This document shows positions 1-5,965 of a DNA stretch of 25,595 nucleotides, piece by piece. The number at the start of each line of letters is the position of its first letter. Positions within the stretch are counted from its first letter, which is position 1. Origin of the DNA: a virus; IMG/VR virus record IMGVR_UViG_3300000272_000003, positions 1-25,595 of that record; one strand, given 5' to 3'. Made by a program: the position numbers and the translations under genes. The notes under the pieces were generated by a model. That model saw nothing but the letters and a program-made list of their open reading frames with translations. It was not told the DNA's origin and ran no database searches.

Positions 1-413
<413 letters not shown>

Positions 414-414
<1 letters not shown>

Positions 415-1010
415 CAGCGCACGGACCTCAACACATGCCGCACGGCACGCTCCATCTCCACCGGCAGCTCGCGCCGGATGCGCGCGATGACGCGGACATT
501 GATCCGCCGCGCGTTGAACATCTGCGGCACATCAATCGTCTGCACGGGCTCGATCGGCAGGCGTGTGCGCCCGACACGGCGGAACACCGTGCGGCCGCGG
601 TTGCCGATGAAGGCGCCGGGGATGGTCTTCACCCCGCCGCGCCTCTTGATCCTGAAGCGCAACACGTTCTGCGTGCCGGATCGACGCCGGCGCCGCGCCT
701 CGGCCAATGTCACCTTGCGTTCCAGGAAGCGGATGACATTCATCGAGCGCCCGGGCCGACCGCCCGCGAATGGATCGAGCTGCGCCACCAGCCGCCCGCG
801 ACGAGCGCGCAGGATGCGCAGCCTCGCCCGCACCTCGCTGGCGCGCAGGTTATACTCGGACGTGATCGCGCGCGTCATCTCGGTGCGCGCCTTGGAAGCG
901 GTTTTATTCAGCGCCATCGCCGCCGCGCGATCGCCCAGCCCGCGCTGGATGCGATTGAGCTTGCGGGTGATCCGCTCCACGCCCTCGATTCTGATCGAGA
1001 TCAGGCCCAT
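414..1010 (-). CDS. Minor tail protein Z-like (tail completion)
   Basis: The product has 198 residues, close to lambda gpZ (192). In lambda, gpZ acts in tail completion so that tails can join heads and DNA can be ejected. The C-terminal half shows the family pattern: a PGAFIGNRGRTVFRRVG stretch, then RLPIEPVQTIDVPQMF, then a basic helix ending in VRHVLRSVR. The N-terminus is rich in Arg/Lys helices. I chose the ATG at 1010 because an upstream TTG at 1022 only adds four residues. The position is odd: Z normally lies between the FII-like and U-like genes, but here those two genes (16.9 kb) overlap directly and Z is beyond the integrase, coupled to a primase-like gene. It may be a relocated gene of this phage or part of a neighbouring element. 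Confidence 0.8.
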
Positions 1011-1123
1011 GCGTTCACCCAATCCGCCGCGCTTCTCCTAGCGCCATTTCGCGCCGTTTCGTACCCGCATCCGAACATCTCAAGAAGGACCCGCAACACA
1101 TGGATGACGATCCACTCAAGCAT
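1001..1123 (-). CDS. Possible small ORF upstream of the Z-like gene
   Basis: A 40-codon ORF starts MLEWIVIHVLRVLLEM and ends in WVNAWA. Its stop overlaps the ATG of the Z-like gene by 10 nt, which would allow coupling. The first 16 residues are hydrophobic and could form a short membrane or amphipathic helix; the rest is basic. There is no clear Shine-Dalgarno sequence before the ATG. I do not recognise it. It may be a real coupled leader peptide or chance. Confidence 0.25.
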   Translation of the reverse strand: MLEWIVIHVLRVLLEMFGCGYETARNGARRSAADWVNAWA

Positions 1124-1221
1124 CAGAGCTGGCGTGTAGATGAATCGGTGAACGATCGATCGCGCTCTTCCCTCATAAAGGGGGAACGGGGATTCACTGT
1201 GCCCTAACTGTGCCGCACTTT
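1124..1221. promoter_or_regulatory. Non-coding gap after integrase: candidate attachment-site region
   Basis: About 100 bp without a convincing gene follow the integrase stop. They contain two direct copies of ACTGTGCC (1196-1203 and 1207-1214), 11 bp apart, about one helical turn, as expected for arm-type integrase sites. A palindrome CGATCGATCG lies near 1155-1164. No tRNA is visible. Temperate phages often keep attP beside the 3' end of int, so this is the best place to look, but no core can be defined from one copy. Confidence 0.3.
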
Positions 1222-2262
1222 TTACTTCACGCGGCGCAGCGGCGGAGCATCGCGGGCCGCCAGCTCGGCGTAGCCGGCCAGGTGTTCGACGCCGAAATGC
1301 GCATAGCGCAACACCATCTCCATCCGTTGCCATCCGCCGAGCTTCTGCAGCACCTCCAGCGGGCAGCCGGCTTGCACCATCCACGATGCCCAAGTGTGCC
1401 TCAGATCGTGCCAGCGGAAGTCCGCGATGCCGGCGCGAGACAGCGCACGACGCCAAGCTGTGTTGTTCAGGCGTGTCAATGGCCGGCCGCGATGGGTGAA
1501 GACATAAAGAGGATGCTGTCCACGTCGCCGATGCAGCACGGCCATGGCGTCGCGATTGAGGGGTGTTCCGAGCGGCTTGCTGTTCTTGGTCCGGTAGACG
1601 TGCAGCACGCAGCGATCCAAGTCGATCTGCGTCCATTGCAGCCGGCAGACGTTCTGCTCGCGCAGGCCCGTGTTGAGCGTGAACTCGGCCGCATCGGCGA
1701 TGTGTGGCGCCGTAGCTCGCAGGATATGCAGCAGCCGCTCGGCTTCGGCGCGCGTCAGCCAGCGTATGCGCTGGTTGTTCTCCGGCCGCATGCGCACATT
1801 CGGCGCCCGCTCGATCCAGCCCCAGCCGGCGGCGGCCCGCAGGATCGCACGCAACAGCGCAGCATGCCGGTTGACCGTGGCCGGGCTGACGCCCTCGGCC
1901 GCCTTGGCCTGGAGGATGTCCTCGATCATGTCCGCATCGATGGCATCCAGCATCATGCCGCGCAGGTGTGCATCCAGCCAGCGGAGACGGATGATATCCA
2001 CCCGCAGCGAGCGCTTGTGTTCGTGCTCGCTCAGCCATCGGACGACGGCCTCTTCCCACGTGCGCCTGGGGCGCTCTTTGAGCTTTGCTTGTCGCCAGAT
2101 CTCGGCGCGGCGGCGGTCGTGGTATTCGCGCGCAAGCTGCCGCGCGCCCGGTTGGTCCGATCGAATCCCAGTGCTTTCGCGTATTCGCGCGAAACCCGGG
2201 ATGGTGATGTCGATGTAGGCCGTGGCCGTGCCGTCGCCGTTTTTCCGCCAGCGGATGGACAT
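1222..2262 (-). CDS. int: Tyrosine recombinase / phage integrase
   Basis: The product has 346 residues and catalyses site-specific integration and excision between attP and attB. The catalytic set of the family is visible: R201 in TGLREQNV, K226 in RTKNSKP, H285 and R288 in WHDLRHTWAS, W311 replacing the second His in GGWQ, and nucleophile Y320 in VLRYAHF. Residues about 60-150 form the core-binding SAM-like domain. The first 50 residues resemble a short N-terminal arm-binding domain. The ATG at 2262 is preceded by a strong GGAGGAGG, which decides the start although the frame stays open to 2454. It is the last gene of the leftward early cluster, and an HTH gene overlaps its 5' end. Confidence 0.93.
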   Translation of the reverse strand: MSIRWRKNGDGTATAYIDITIPGFARIRESTGIRSDQPGARQLAREYHDRRRAEIWRQAKLKERPRRTWEEAVVRWLSEHEHKRSLRVDIIRLRWLDAHLRGMMLDAIDADMIEDILQAKAAEGVSPATVNRHAALLRAILRAAAGWGWIERAPNVRMRPENNQRIRWLTRAEAERLLHILRATAPHIADAAEFTLNTGLREQNVCRLQWTQIDLDRCVLHVYRTKNSKPLGTPLNRDAMAVLHRRRGQHPLYVFTHRGRPLTRLNNTAWRRALSRAGIADFRWHDLRHTWASWMVQAGCPLEVLQKLGGWQRMEMVLRYAHFGVEHLAGYAELAARDAPPLRRVK

Positions 2263-2669
2263 CGCGCACCTCCTCCAGCGCGCATGCGCCGGCGCAGCCA
2301 TCCGAGCAGCTCGCTGGGGAGGAATCGCCAGCGGCCACGCCCGCGGCCAACACGCGCGGCCGGTATGATGCCATCGGCGGCGAGCCTGCGCACCGTCTCC
2401 GTGTGCATGCCGAGGATGGATGCGGCCTCGGCTAGAGTGATTGCACATCTGCATTCCAGCAACGGCATATTGAGCTGAATCGTCTTGTGGCCGTTGGCGC
2501 GGACCTCTGCCGCGGCTCGGACAAGATCATCGGGCGCCTGGCGGAGAAAGGATTTGCATCGCCGCCGTCGCCGGCATTCGATGCATGAAACGCATGCCTC
2601 CAAGGGCAGCGTGAATGCCCGCTTCGTGCCATGGCGGATGCATGCAAGCGTGATCATTCCACGATCCAT
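2031..2669 (-). CDS. Cys-cluster plus MerR/excisionase-type HTH protein (C-terminus doubtful)
   Basis: The ORF has 212 codons. Residues about 1-35 contain a cysteine cluster, C-x2-C-x2-C-x5-C (CVSCIECRRRRRC), suggesting metal binding. Residues about 75-130 contain an excisionase-like winged HTH: ITLAEAASILGMHTETVRRL followed by GRWRFLPSELLGWLRRRM. Such proteins bind DNA and, beside int, usually direct excision. The last 76 codons overlap the integrase 5' region in another frame and look like shadow coding, so the true end may be near 2265. The ATG at 2669 is badly spaced from AGGAG. The well-spaced ATG at 2677 opens only MKKWIVE*, whose stop overlaps the internal Met at 2657. One extra A in the A6 tract at 2669-2674 would put the 2677 start in frame. 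It could also be two fused proteins. Confidence 0.5.
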   Translation of the reverse strand: MDRGMITLACIRHGTKRAFTLPLEACVSCIECRRRRRCKSFLRQAPDDLVRAAAEVRANGHKTIQLNMPLLECRCAITLAEAASILGMHTETVRRLAADGIIPAARVGRGRGRWRFLPSELLGWLRRRMRAGGGARCPSAGGKTATARPRPTSTSPSRVSREYAKALGFDRTNRARGSLRANTTTAAAPRSGDKQSSKSAPGARGKRPSSDG

Positions 2670-2759
2670 TTTTTCATATGTCTCCTCAAGCTGGCGGCCT
2701 ACTCACGGTGCTGGCCGGGCGCCATTCCGGCAAGGTGCGTTTCTCACTTGCCCCGTCCC

Positions 2760-2858
2760 TTAACGGAACAGAAGCAGCATTTGCAGGGTGATGAGGATGA
2801 TGATCATCACCGCCGCAACGACACAAAGTGTCAGAAACTCTTTGGTATTCTCAGACAC
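2760..2858 (-). CDS. 32-residue single-span membrane peptide
   Basis: The peptide starts at GTG with MSENTKEFLTL and continues as a hydrophobic run, about residues 10-31, ending LLLFR. This is one predicted transmembrane segment with a short polar N-terminus. The GTG overlaps the stop of the zinc-ribbon gene by 8 nt, so coupling is likely. No homologue is recognised. Small membrane peptides of this kind are common in phage early operons and sometimes act on the host envelope or in superinfection exclusion; that role is only a possibility here. The 90 bp on its left, up to the next gene, show nothing clear. Confidence 0.5.
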   Translation of the reverse strand: MSENTKEFLTLCVVAAVMIIILITLQMLLLFR

Positions 2859-3051
2859 CGAGGCCGGCTCCCTGGGCCTCGGCCTCGGCGCGCACGCTCT
2901 CGGCGTCGCTCAGATCCACATCTTCGGACGGCAACGCCTCCTCGCAAGGCCGGCACAGGCCTGCGGCATTCAGGCCGCCGCCGGTCACCGTGAAATAGCG
3001 CCCGCAGCGGATGCATTCACCCGCCCCGGCCCCGATGTTCATTCGTTTCAT
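2851..3051 (-). CDS. Small zinc-ribbon-like phage protein
   Basis: The product has 66 residues. It contains CIRCGRYF (about residues 14-21) and CRPCEEAL (about 33-40), giving C-x2-C...C-x2-C, the ligand arrangement of a treble-clef or zinc-ribbon module. The C-terminus is acidic. A very good ribosome binding site, GAGGAGGAG, lies just before ATG 3051, inside the 3' end of the DUF3310 gene; a second ATG three codons later is an alternative. Such small metal-binding proteins are frequent in phage early regions. The molecular role is unknown. Confidence 0.65.
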   Translation of the reverse strand: MKRMNIGAGAGECIRCGRYFTVTGGGLNAAGLCRPCEEALPSEDVDLSDAESVRAEAEAQGAGLGV

Positions 3052-3400
3052 TTGCTCCTCCTCTGCGTTTGATCTCCCATTTGAGGTACCAGATCGCCTT
3101 GTTCAAGTCCTCGATATCCGTGCCCTTCAGGTCCGCGCGCCATATGTATTTGACGGCGTTGCCGAGACAGAAATTCATGTGCTCTGTGATTTCGATGCAT
3201 TCGATGCCAGAGGGGTGCGCGGTGTAGTGGCGCGGATGGTCCACAGGGTCGTGATCGTCGGTGCGGGCGTCGTGCTGGACCGCATAGGCGATATCCACCA
3301 TGGATTCCACCAGCGAGGTGTCGCCATCCATGATATCCGGCTTGCCGATCATCTCGCGGATGGCCTCGACCGCAATGACACGCACGGCTTCAGGCGTCAT
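3017..3400 (-). CDS. DUF3310 protein with an acyl-carrier-protein-like N-terminal segment
   Basis: The product has 127 residues. Residues about 50-115 match the DUF3310 pattern: DHPRHYTAHPSGIECIEITE, then FCLGNAVKYIWRADLKG and DLNKAIWYLKWEI. DUF3310 is a phage domain of unknown function often found near nucleotide-metabolism genes. The first ~34 residues are not part of that domain. They read MTPEAVRVIAVEAIREMIG, then KPDIMDGDTSLVE, and resemble helix I and loop of an acyl carrier protein up to the point before its DSL motif. The DSL half lies in the preceding gene, whose TGA overlaps this ATG. An internal ATG before VDIAYAVQ would give a normal short DUF3310 protein. Confidence 0.8.
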   Translation of the reverse strand: MTPEAVRVIAVEAIREMIGKPDIMDGDTSLVESMVDIAYAVQHDARTDDHDPVDHPRHYTAHPSGIECIEITEHMNFCLGNAVKYIWRADLKGTDIEDLNKAIWYLKWEIKRRGGANETNEHRGRGG

Positions 3401-3594
3401 GCGGGATTCACCGCCCTCTCCACCTGGACGTAGGTGTCCCCGACGGTAATGAGGAGAGAGTCTGCGATGGCGTTGTATTGCAGGCCGAAGGCCTTCTCCA
3501 GGTCCATGCCGATCTCGACCATGTCGAGGGAGTCCGCGCCCAGATCCTGCCATTCCGCGCCGCAGCTGCCATCATGATGGCATGACCTCCGCAC
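3397..3594 (-). CDS. C-terminal half of an acyl carrier protein (ACP-like)
   Basis: The encoded stretch has EWQDLGADSLDMVEIGMDLE, then EKAFGL. GADSLD is the ACP signature, and its Ser would carry 4'-phosphopantetheine. The rest resembles helices II-IV. The usual ~30-residue N-terminal part (helix I) is missing; instead there is an unrelated short lead after a GTG at 3594 that has a GGAGG site. The frame is open further, up to an ATG at 3807, but codon use there does not look coding. The stop overlaps the ATG of the DUF3310 gene, whose first 34 residues look like the missing ACP N-terminus. It may be a functional odd ACP, a degraded gene, or the result of rearrangement. Recognition of the ACP motif itself is firm. 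Confidence 0.55.
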   Translation of the reverse strand: MRRSCHHDGSCGAEWQDLGADSLDMVEIGMDLEKAFGLQYNAIADSLLITVGDTYVQVERAVNPA

Positions 3595-3807
3595 AGCATG
3601 CCCTCCAGGCCTCCAGCCTCGCCCTGGCACGGCGCACGGCACGCATGGCCTGCCAGCCGCTTCCGGCGCTCTGCCAGCGGCACATCCGCCGGCAGCACGT
3701 GCACGATGGCCGCGGCGCCGCTCACGCGGCCTCTCCTGAAGAATGGCCCCCCCTGGGATGGGGTTTTGGAGGGATGGGCGCCCCAAGCCATTGTTTAGTG
3801 CTCTCAT
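3572..3807 (-). pseudogene. Frame-interrupted small early gene(s)
   Basis: Three frames alternate in coding character here. An ATG at 3807 overlaps the HTH stop. A GTG at 3725 with AGGAG upstream opens a GC3-rich stretch encoding AIVHVLPADVPLAERRKRLAG. The best continuation, AVRRARARLEAWRACC, lies in another frame and ends at a TGA (3572-3574). A single-base change near 3645-3655 would join them into a ~50-residue basic protein. A run of seven C (3747-3753) is another likely indel site. I cannot tell sequencing error from real decay. No function is recognised. Confidence 0.35.
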
Positions 3808-4073
3808 GCGGCCTTGTCCTCCGGCCGCTGCATGTACTGGCCTGCGCCAGGGCACAGGTCCAGCGGATGTATATCCTCATTGTGAATGGCGCGAATCAGC
3901 TCGCAGATCACGCCGGCCACACACGTCTTACCAGTCCATTCCGATGCCGGGAAGGCATTGCGTTGTTTCCAGTTGGATATCTGATTTGACGTAATTCTGA
4001 TGCCGCGTGCCCTGCAGGCGCGCACCACATTGCTGTTGCCTCCAGCCTTGTCAATCAGGGTTCGAATATCCAT
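3804..4073 (-). CDS. Cro-like HTH transcriptional regulator
   Basis: The product has 89 residues. The N-terminal half, DIRTLIDKAGGNSNVVRACR followed by ITSNQISNWKQRNAFPASEW, is a lambda-repressor-type HTH in which the Q-I-S-N-W-K helix would read DNA. The C-terminus is short, as in Cro proteins rather than full CI repressors. It is the first gene of the leftward early operon and faces away from a CI-like remnant. A near-consensus promoter ends 6 nt before the ATG and no ribosome binding site is visible, so the mRNA is probably leaderless. The operator palindrome overlapping the -35 box suggests self-repression. Base composition is more AT-rich than in the structural genes. Confidence 0.75.
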   Translation of the reverse strand: MDIRTLIDKAGGNSNVVRACRARGIRITSNQISNWKQRNAFPASEWTGKTCVAGVICELIRAIHNEDIHPLDLCPGAGQYMQRPEDKAA

Positions 4074-4079
4074 GCGCGT

Positions 4080-4109
4080 ATCTTAGCCACAAAGCGTGAG
4101 TGTTGTCAA
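4080..4109 (-). promoter_or_regulatory. Sigma70-type promoter of the Cro-like gene
   Basis: On the minus strand the -35 box is TTGACA (4104-4109), a perfect consensus. After an 18-bp spacer the -10 box is TAAGAT (4080-4085). The predicted start point falls at or next to the ATG at 4073, which implies a leaderless transcript like that of lambda cI from PRM. Confidence 0.7.
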
Positions 4110-4112
4110 CAC
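4100..4112. promoter_or_regulatory. Palindromic operator candidate
   Basis: GTGTTGTCAACAC is a 13-bp perfect palindrome around a central T. It overlaps the -35 box of the leftward promoter. Its size and place fit an operator for the Cro-like or CI-like protein. Confidence 0.55.
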
Positions 4113-4133
4113 CCTGTGAGTAGATCGCACACA

Positions 4134-4154
4134 TAACGTTAATAGGGTGATAAC
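4134..4154. promoter_or_regulatory. Cluster of TAAC/GTTA half-sites before the CI-like remnant
   Basis: TAACGTTA (4134-4141) is a perfect 8-bp palindrome, and GTTA (4138-4141) pairs again with TAAC (4151-4154) across 9 bp, ending directly before ATG 4155. This could be a second operator controlling the rightward gene. No good -10/-35 pair for rightward transcription is visible. Confidence 0.3.
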
Positions 4155-4290
4155 ATGGAAGAAAACGATGCCATCGACAGAATGTCCAGGCTGCTGGGCG
4201 TCTCCAGCTCGCGGTTAGGAAGCTGGAAAACGCGCAGGTCGCATCACCCCGCCAGATGCCGCACGGCCATCGCCACAGGGTTCCCGGTAT
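4155..4290 (+). pseudogene. CI-like repressor N-terminus, apparently frame-broken
   Basis: The ATG follows an AGGGTG-type site and reads MEENDAIDRMSRLLGVSSSR, then LGSWKTR. This resembles the N-terminal HTH of phage CI repressors (AIDR...LGVS.S.L..WK.RG). The expected continuation GRITPPD is in the next frame, and CRTAIATG is back in the original frame. Two small compensating indels would restore a standard HTH domain. No repressor C-terminal (S24 peptidase) domain follows; the DNA is instead antisense to the last gene of the late cluster. This is the only credible rightward gene in the insert. It is either a decayed repressor or a sequencing problem. Confidence 0.4.
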
Positions 4291-4498
4291 CTGGCGACCA
4301 CACAGCTGGCTGGTCCTTCCCACGGATACCTCGGCCACTCAGGAGCCGCTGGCTGAATCGGCGGCGCGGGGGACCAGGAATGCCGTCGCTTCCTTTCTTA
4401 CCAAACACCCTATCCAGTTCCCGATACAGTTCCTTGGCCTCGTCTGTCGTGAGTTCAACTTCCTTCATTCCGATTTTCAGCACATGCTTGAGTTCCAT
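4244..4498 (-). CDS. Small unknown phage protein at the end of the late cluster
   Basis: The product has 84 residues and an excellent ribosome binding site (GGAGGTGATGAG before ATG 4498). Residues about 9-35, KIGMKEVELTTDEAKELYRE then LDRVFG, form a short beta-plus-helix module of a type common in phage hypothetical proteins. The remaining Gly/Pro/Arg-rich part has lower coding quality and runs antisense to the CI-like remnant, so the C-terminus may result from a deletion that fused this gene to the immunity region. Function is unknown. Confidence 0.6.
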   Translation of the reverse strand: MELKHVLKIGMKEVELTTDEAKELYRELDRVFGKKGSDGIPGPPRRRFSQRLLSGRGIRGKDQPAVWSPDTGNPVAMAVRHLAG

Positions 4499-4502
4499 CT
4501 CA

Positions 4503-4595
4503 TCACCTCCGGAACAGCAGAAACACGAGCACCTGGACCATGGCGCAGATGTAACCGACGGCGGCCCCGGCCATCACGAAAAGCAGCGGTGTCAT
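4503..4595 (-). CDS. 30-residue membrane peptide
   Basis: The peptide MTPLLFVMAGAAVGYICAMV, followed by QVLVFLLFRR, is almost entirely hydrophobic with a basic C-terminus, so it is one transmembrane helix. Its ATG overlaps the stop of the holin-like gene (ATGA) and its own stop lies 5 bp from the next start. Tight packing in the lysis-like cluster suggests a helper of membrane lesion formation (antiholin or pinholin-like), but this is only inferred from context. Confidence 0.5.
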   Translation of the reverse strand: MTPLLFVMAGAAVGYICAMVQVLVFLLFRR

Positions 4596-5164
4596 GATTT
4601 ACCCCCTTGCCGCATGCGGCGCGATCCGAACCACCAGGTGGCGCTGGTGGTGGCGATGAACACGATGGCGTCGACCACCATCATGAGCAGTTTCCAGGCC
4701 GCCGCCGGGTTCTCCTTCACCAGCTCCGGCAGCCCGCCCAGGGCGGCGGTGACCATGGCCGCGAGCCAGGTGAGGGTGACGGCACCCCACAGGGTCACGG
4801 CCGGGCGCATCAGGCCGCGGATCACGTCCACAAGCGCCAGCAGGCCGCGCATGATCCGCCCCAGGCCGGCCCAGCGGGAGTAGGTGGCGCGGTCGGACTC
4901 ATGCGAGGCGGCGAAGGCGGCGCCCTCGATCTTGGCCTCGGTGATCTTCAGCTCGCCCTCGATCTTGGCCTCGGTCTCCTGCACCCGCAGCTTGGAGGCA
5001 GCGGTCATCTCCTTCAGGTCCAGCTCGCGCATTTCGCGCTCATGCTCCATGTCCAGACGCTTTTCCTTGAGCTTGGTGTAGGCGTGGATGCCGGTGCCGA
5101 TCAGGCCCGTGATGCCGCCGAAGGCGGCGGAGCCGAGGAAGCCGAGGATGGAGTCGATAATCAT
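4592..5164 (-). CDS. Holin-like membrane protein with coiled coil
   Basis: The product has 190 residues. Residues 1-28 are hydrophobic and glycine-rich. Residues about 31-80 are highly charged and helical, consistent with a coiled coil. Two further hydrophobic segments lie at about 121-142 and 160-180, ending WWFGSRRMRQGGKS. This plan (hydrophobic N-terminus, charged helix, RGLMRP motif, two transmembrane segments) resembles the three-span phage and gene-transfer-agent holins that permeabilise the inner membrane at lysis. It overlaps the DUF5675-like gene by ATGA. The holin role is inferred from topology and neighbours; other phage membrane functions are possible. Confidence 0.55.
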   Translation of the reverse strand: MIIDSILGFLGSAAFGGITGLIGTGIHAYTKLKEKRLDMEHEREMRELDLKEMTAASKLRVQETEAKIEGELKITEAKIEGAAFAASHESDRATYSRWAGLGRIMRGLLALVDVIRGLMRPAVTLWGAVTLTWLAAMVTAALGGLPELVKENPAAAWKLLMMVVDAIVFIATTSATWWFGSRRMRQGGKS

Positions 5165-5583
5165 GGCAGCACCTCCAAGAAGAAGTCGCGGCGGCCGGTG
5201 GCGGCGTGCAGGCGGGCGAGGCCGCCGGCGGAGACGAGGCCGGCGAGCTGGCCCAGCAGGCGCCCGAAGCGCGAGCAGGCGAGCAGGCAGCCCCAGGAGT
5301 CCGTCCGCAGGCCGCGCTCGCGGTCCCCGGCCCAGTTACCACGGTGTATCAGGATCCCGGCGCGATGTGGTATGCCGGTGACATGGTAGACGTCGTGGTA
5401 GTGGCCGCTGGCGGAGCGGGCAAGGTAGCGGCAGACGTAGCGCCCGGGCGGAATGCGGGAGACGTTTGGGCGGTTGTCCCGCCACGGCAGCTCCATCGTG
5501 CGGCAAACCAGCTCGCCGTCCCGGAGCACGAGGCCCGGCGTGCCCTGGTCGCCGCCGGTCAGCCGGCGCAGGGTGAGCACCAT
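5161..5583 (-). CDS. DUF5675-like protein, candidate lysis enzyme
   Basis: The product has 140 residues. It starts MVLTLRRLTGGDQGTPGLVL and shows the DUF5675 landmarks as I know them: CRTMELPWRDN, then IPPGRYVCR, then GILIHRGNWAGD and WGCLL. An IHRGN...GC arrangement recalls the His/Cys active site of L,D-transpeptidase-like (YkuD) enzymes, but homology to them is not shown. It sits between small membrane proteins where an endolysin would be expected, and no classical lysozyme or amidase is present in the window. A cell-wall role is therefore plausible and unproven. The ATG at 5583 overlaps the preceding stop. Confidence 0.6.
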   Translation of the reverse strand: MVLTLRRLTGGDQGTPGLVLRDGELVCRTMELPWRDNRPNVSRIPPGRYVCRYLARSASGHYHDVYHVTGIPHRAGILIHRGNWAGDRERGLRTDSWGCLLACSRFGRLLGQLAGLVSAGGLARLHAATGRRDFFLEVLP

Positions 5584-5717
5584 CACGGGACCGTGTCCCC
5601 TTGGCGCCGGCGCATGGCCTCACGCAGGCGCTTCTGCAGCAGCTCGCTGAACTCGCGCACCTGCTCCTGGAGCCGCATCAGAGCCTCCTCCAGCTCCTCG
5701 AGCTCGTCGACCGTCAT
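5583..5717 (-). CDS. 44-residue coiled-coil protein
   Basis: The product MTVDELEELEEALMRLQEQV, continuing with REFSELLQKRLREAMRR, is a single long charged helix with heptad-like leucines. The ATG at 5717 overlaps the stop of the upstream gene and its own stop overlaps the next ATG, so both ends are fixed by four-base overlaps. It is likely an oligomerising accessory of the lysis-like cluster; no family is recognised. Confidence 0.55.
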   Translation of the reverse strand: MTVDELEELEEALMRLQEQVREFSELLQKRLREAMRRRQGDTVP

Positions 5718-5965
5718 CCGTGGCTCCACGGCGGACGCCATCCGTGCGCAAGCAGGATGACATAGACTAGGGCGCCGAAGGCGGCGTAAAGGATCCAGCG
5801 CAGGCTCCAGCGCCCGAACTCGGCCGCTTTTTCGTCCAGCCACCCCTTCAGGGCCTCGCGCATGGCCTCCTTGACGAGGTCCTTGTCCTCCTCGCGGAAC
5901 GGCGCCCGTCGGCGCTCCTCGCCTTCCCAGGGGCTCACGGGAAGCGCCTTGTTTTGAGCGGCCAC
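5714..5965 (-). CDS. Small single-span membrane protein
   Basis: The product has 83 residues and starts at GTG. Residues 1-50 are charged and helical (EEDKDLVKEAMREALKGWL). Residues about 55-73, SLRWILYAAFGALVYVILL, form one transmembrane segment, followed by a short tail rich in Trp and Pro. It overlaps its upstream neighbour by 31 bp and the coiled-coil gene by 4 bp. By position it may take part in lysis (holin or antiholin type), but nothing diagnostic is seen. Confidence 0.55.
   Translation of the reverse strand: MAAQNKALPVSPWEGEERRRAPFREEDKDLVKEAMREALKGWLDEKAAEFGRWSLRWILYAAFGALVYVILLAHGWRPPWSHG

Noticed and set aside
1170-1195. Hairpin TTCCC...GGGAA after int as a terminator
   Set aside because: The stem is only five to six base pairs and no T run follows.
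4050-4075. GGTTCGAAT resembling a tRNA T-loop
   Set aside because: It is inside the Cro-like gene, and no acceptor, anticodon or D-arm can be paired around it.
3804-4290. Possible toxin-antitoxin pair
   Set aside because: The two divergent HTH-like genes fit a Cro/CI layout better, and no toxin family is visible.
4155-4883. Long rightward open frame of 242 codons
   Set aside because: Only the first ~45 codons look like protein; the rest is antisense to well-supported small late genes with good start sites.
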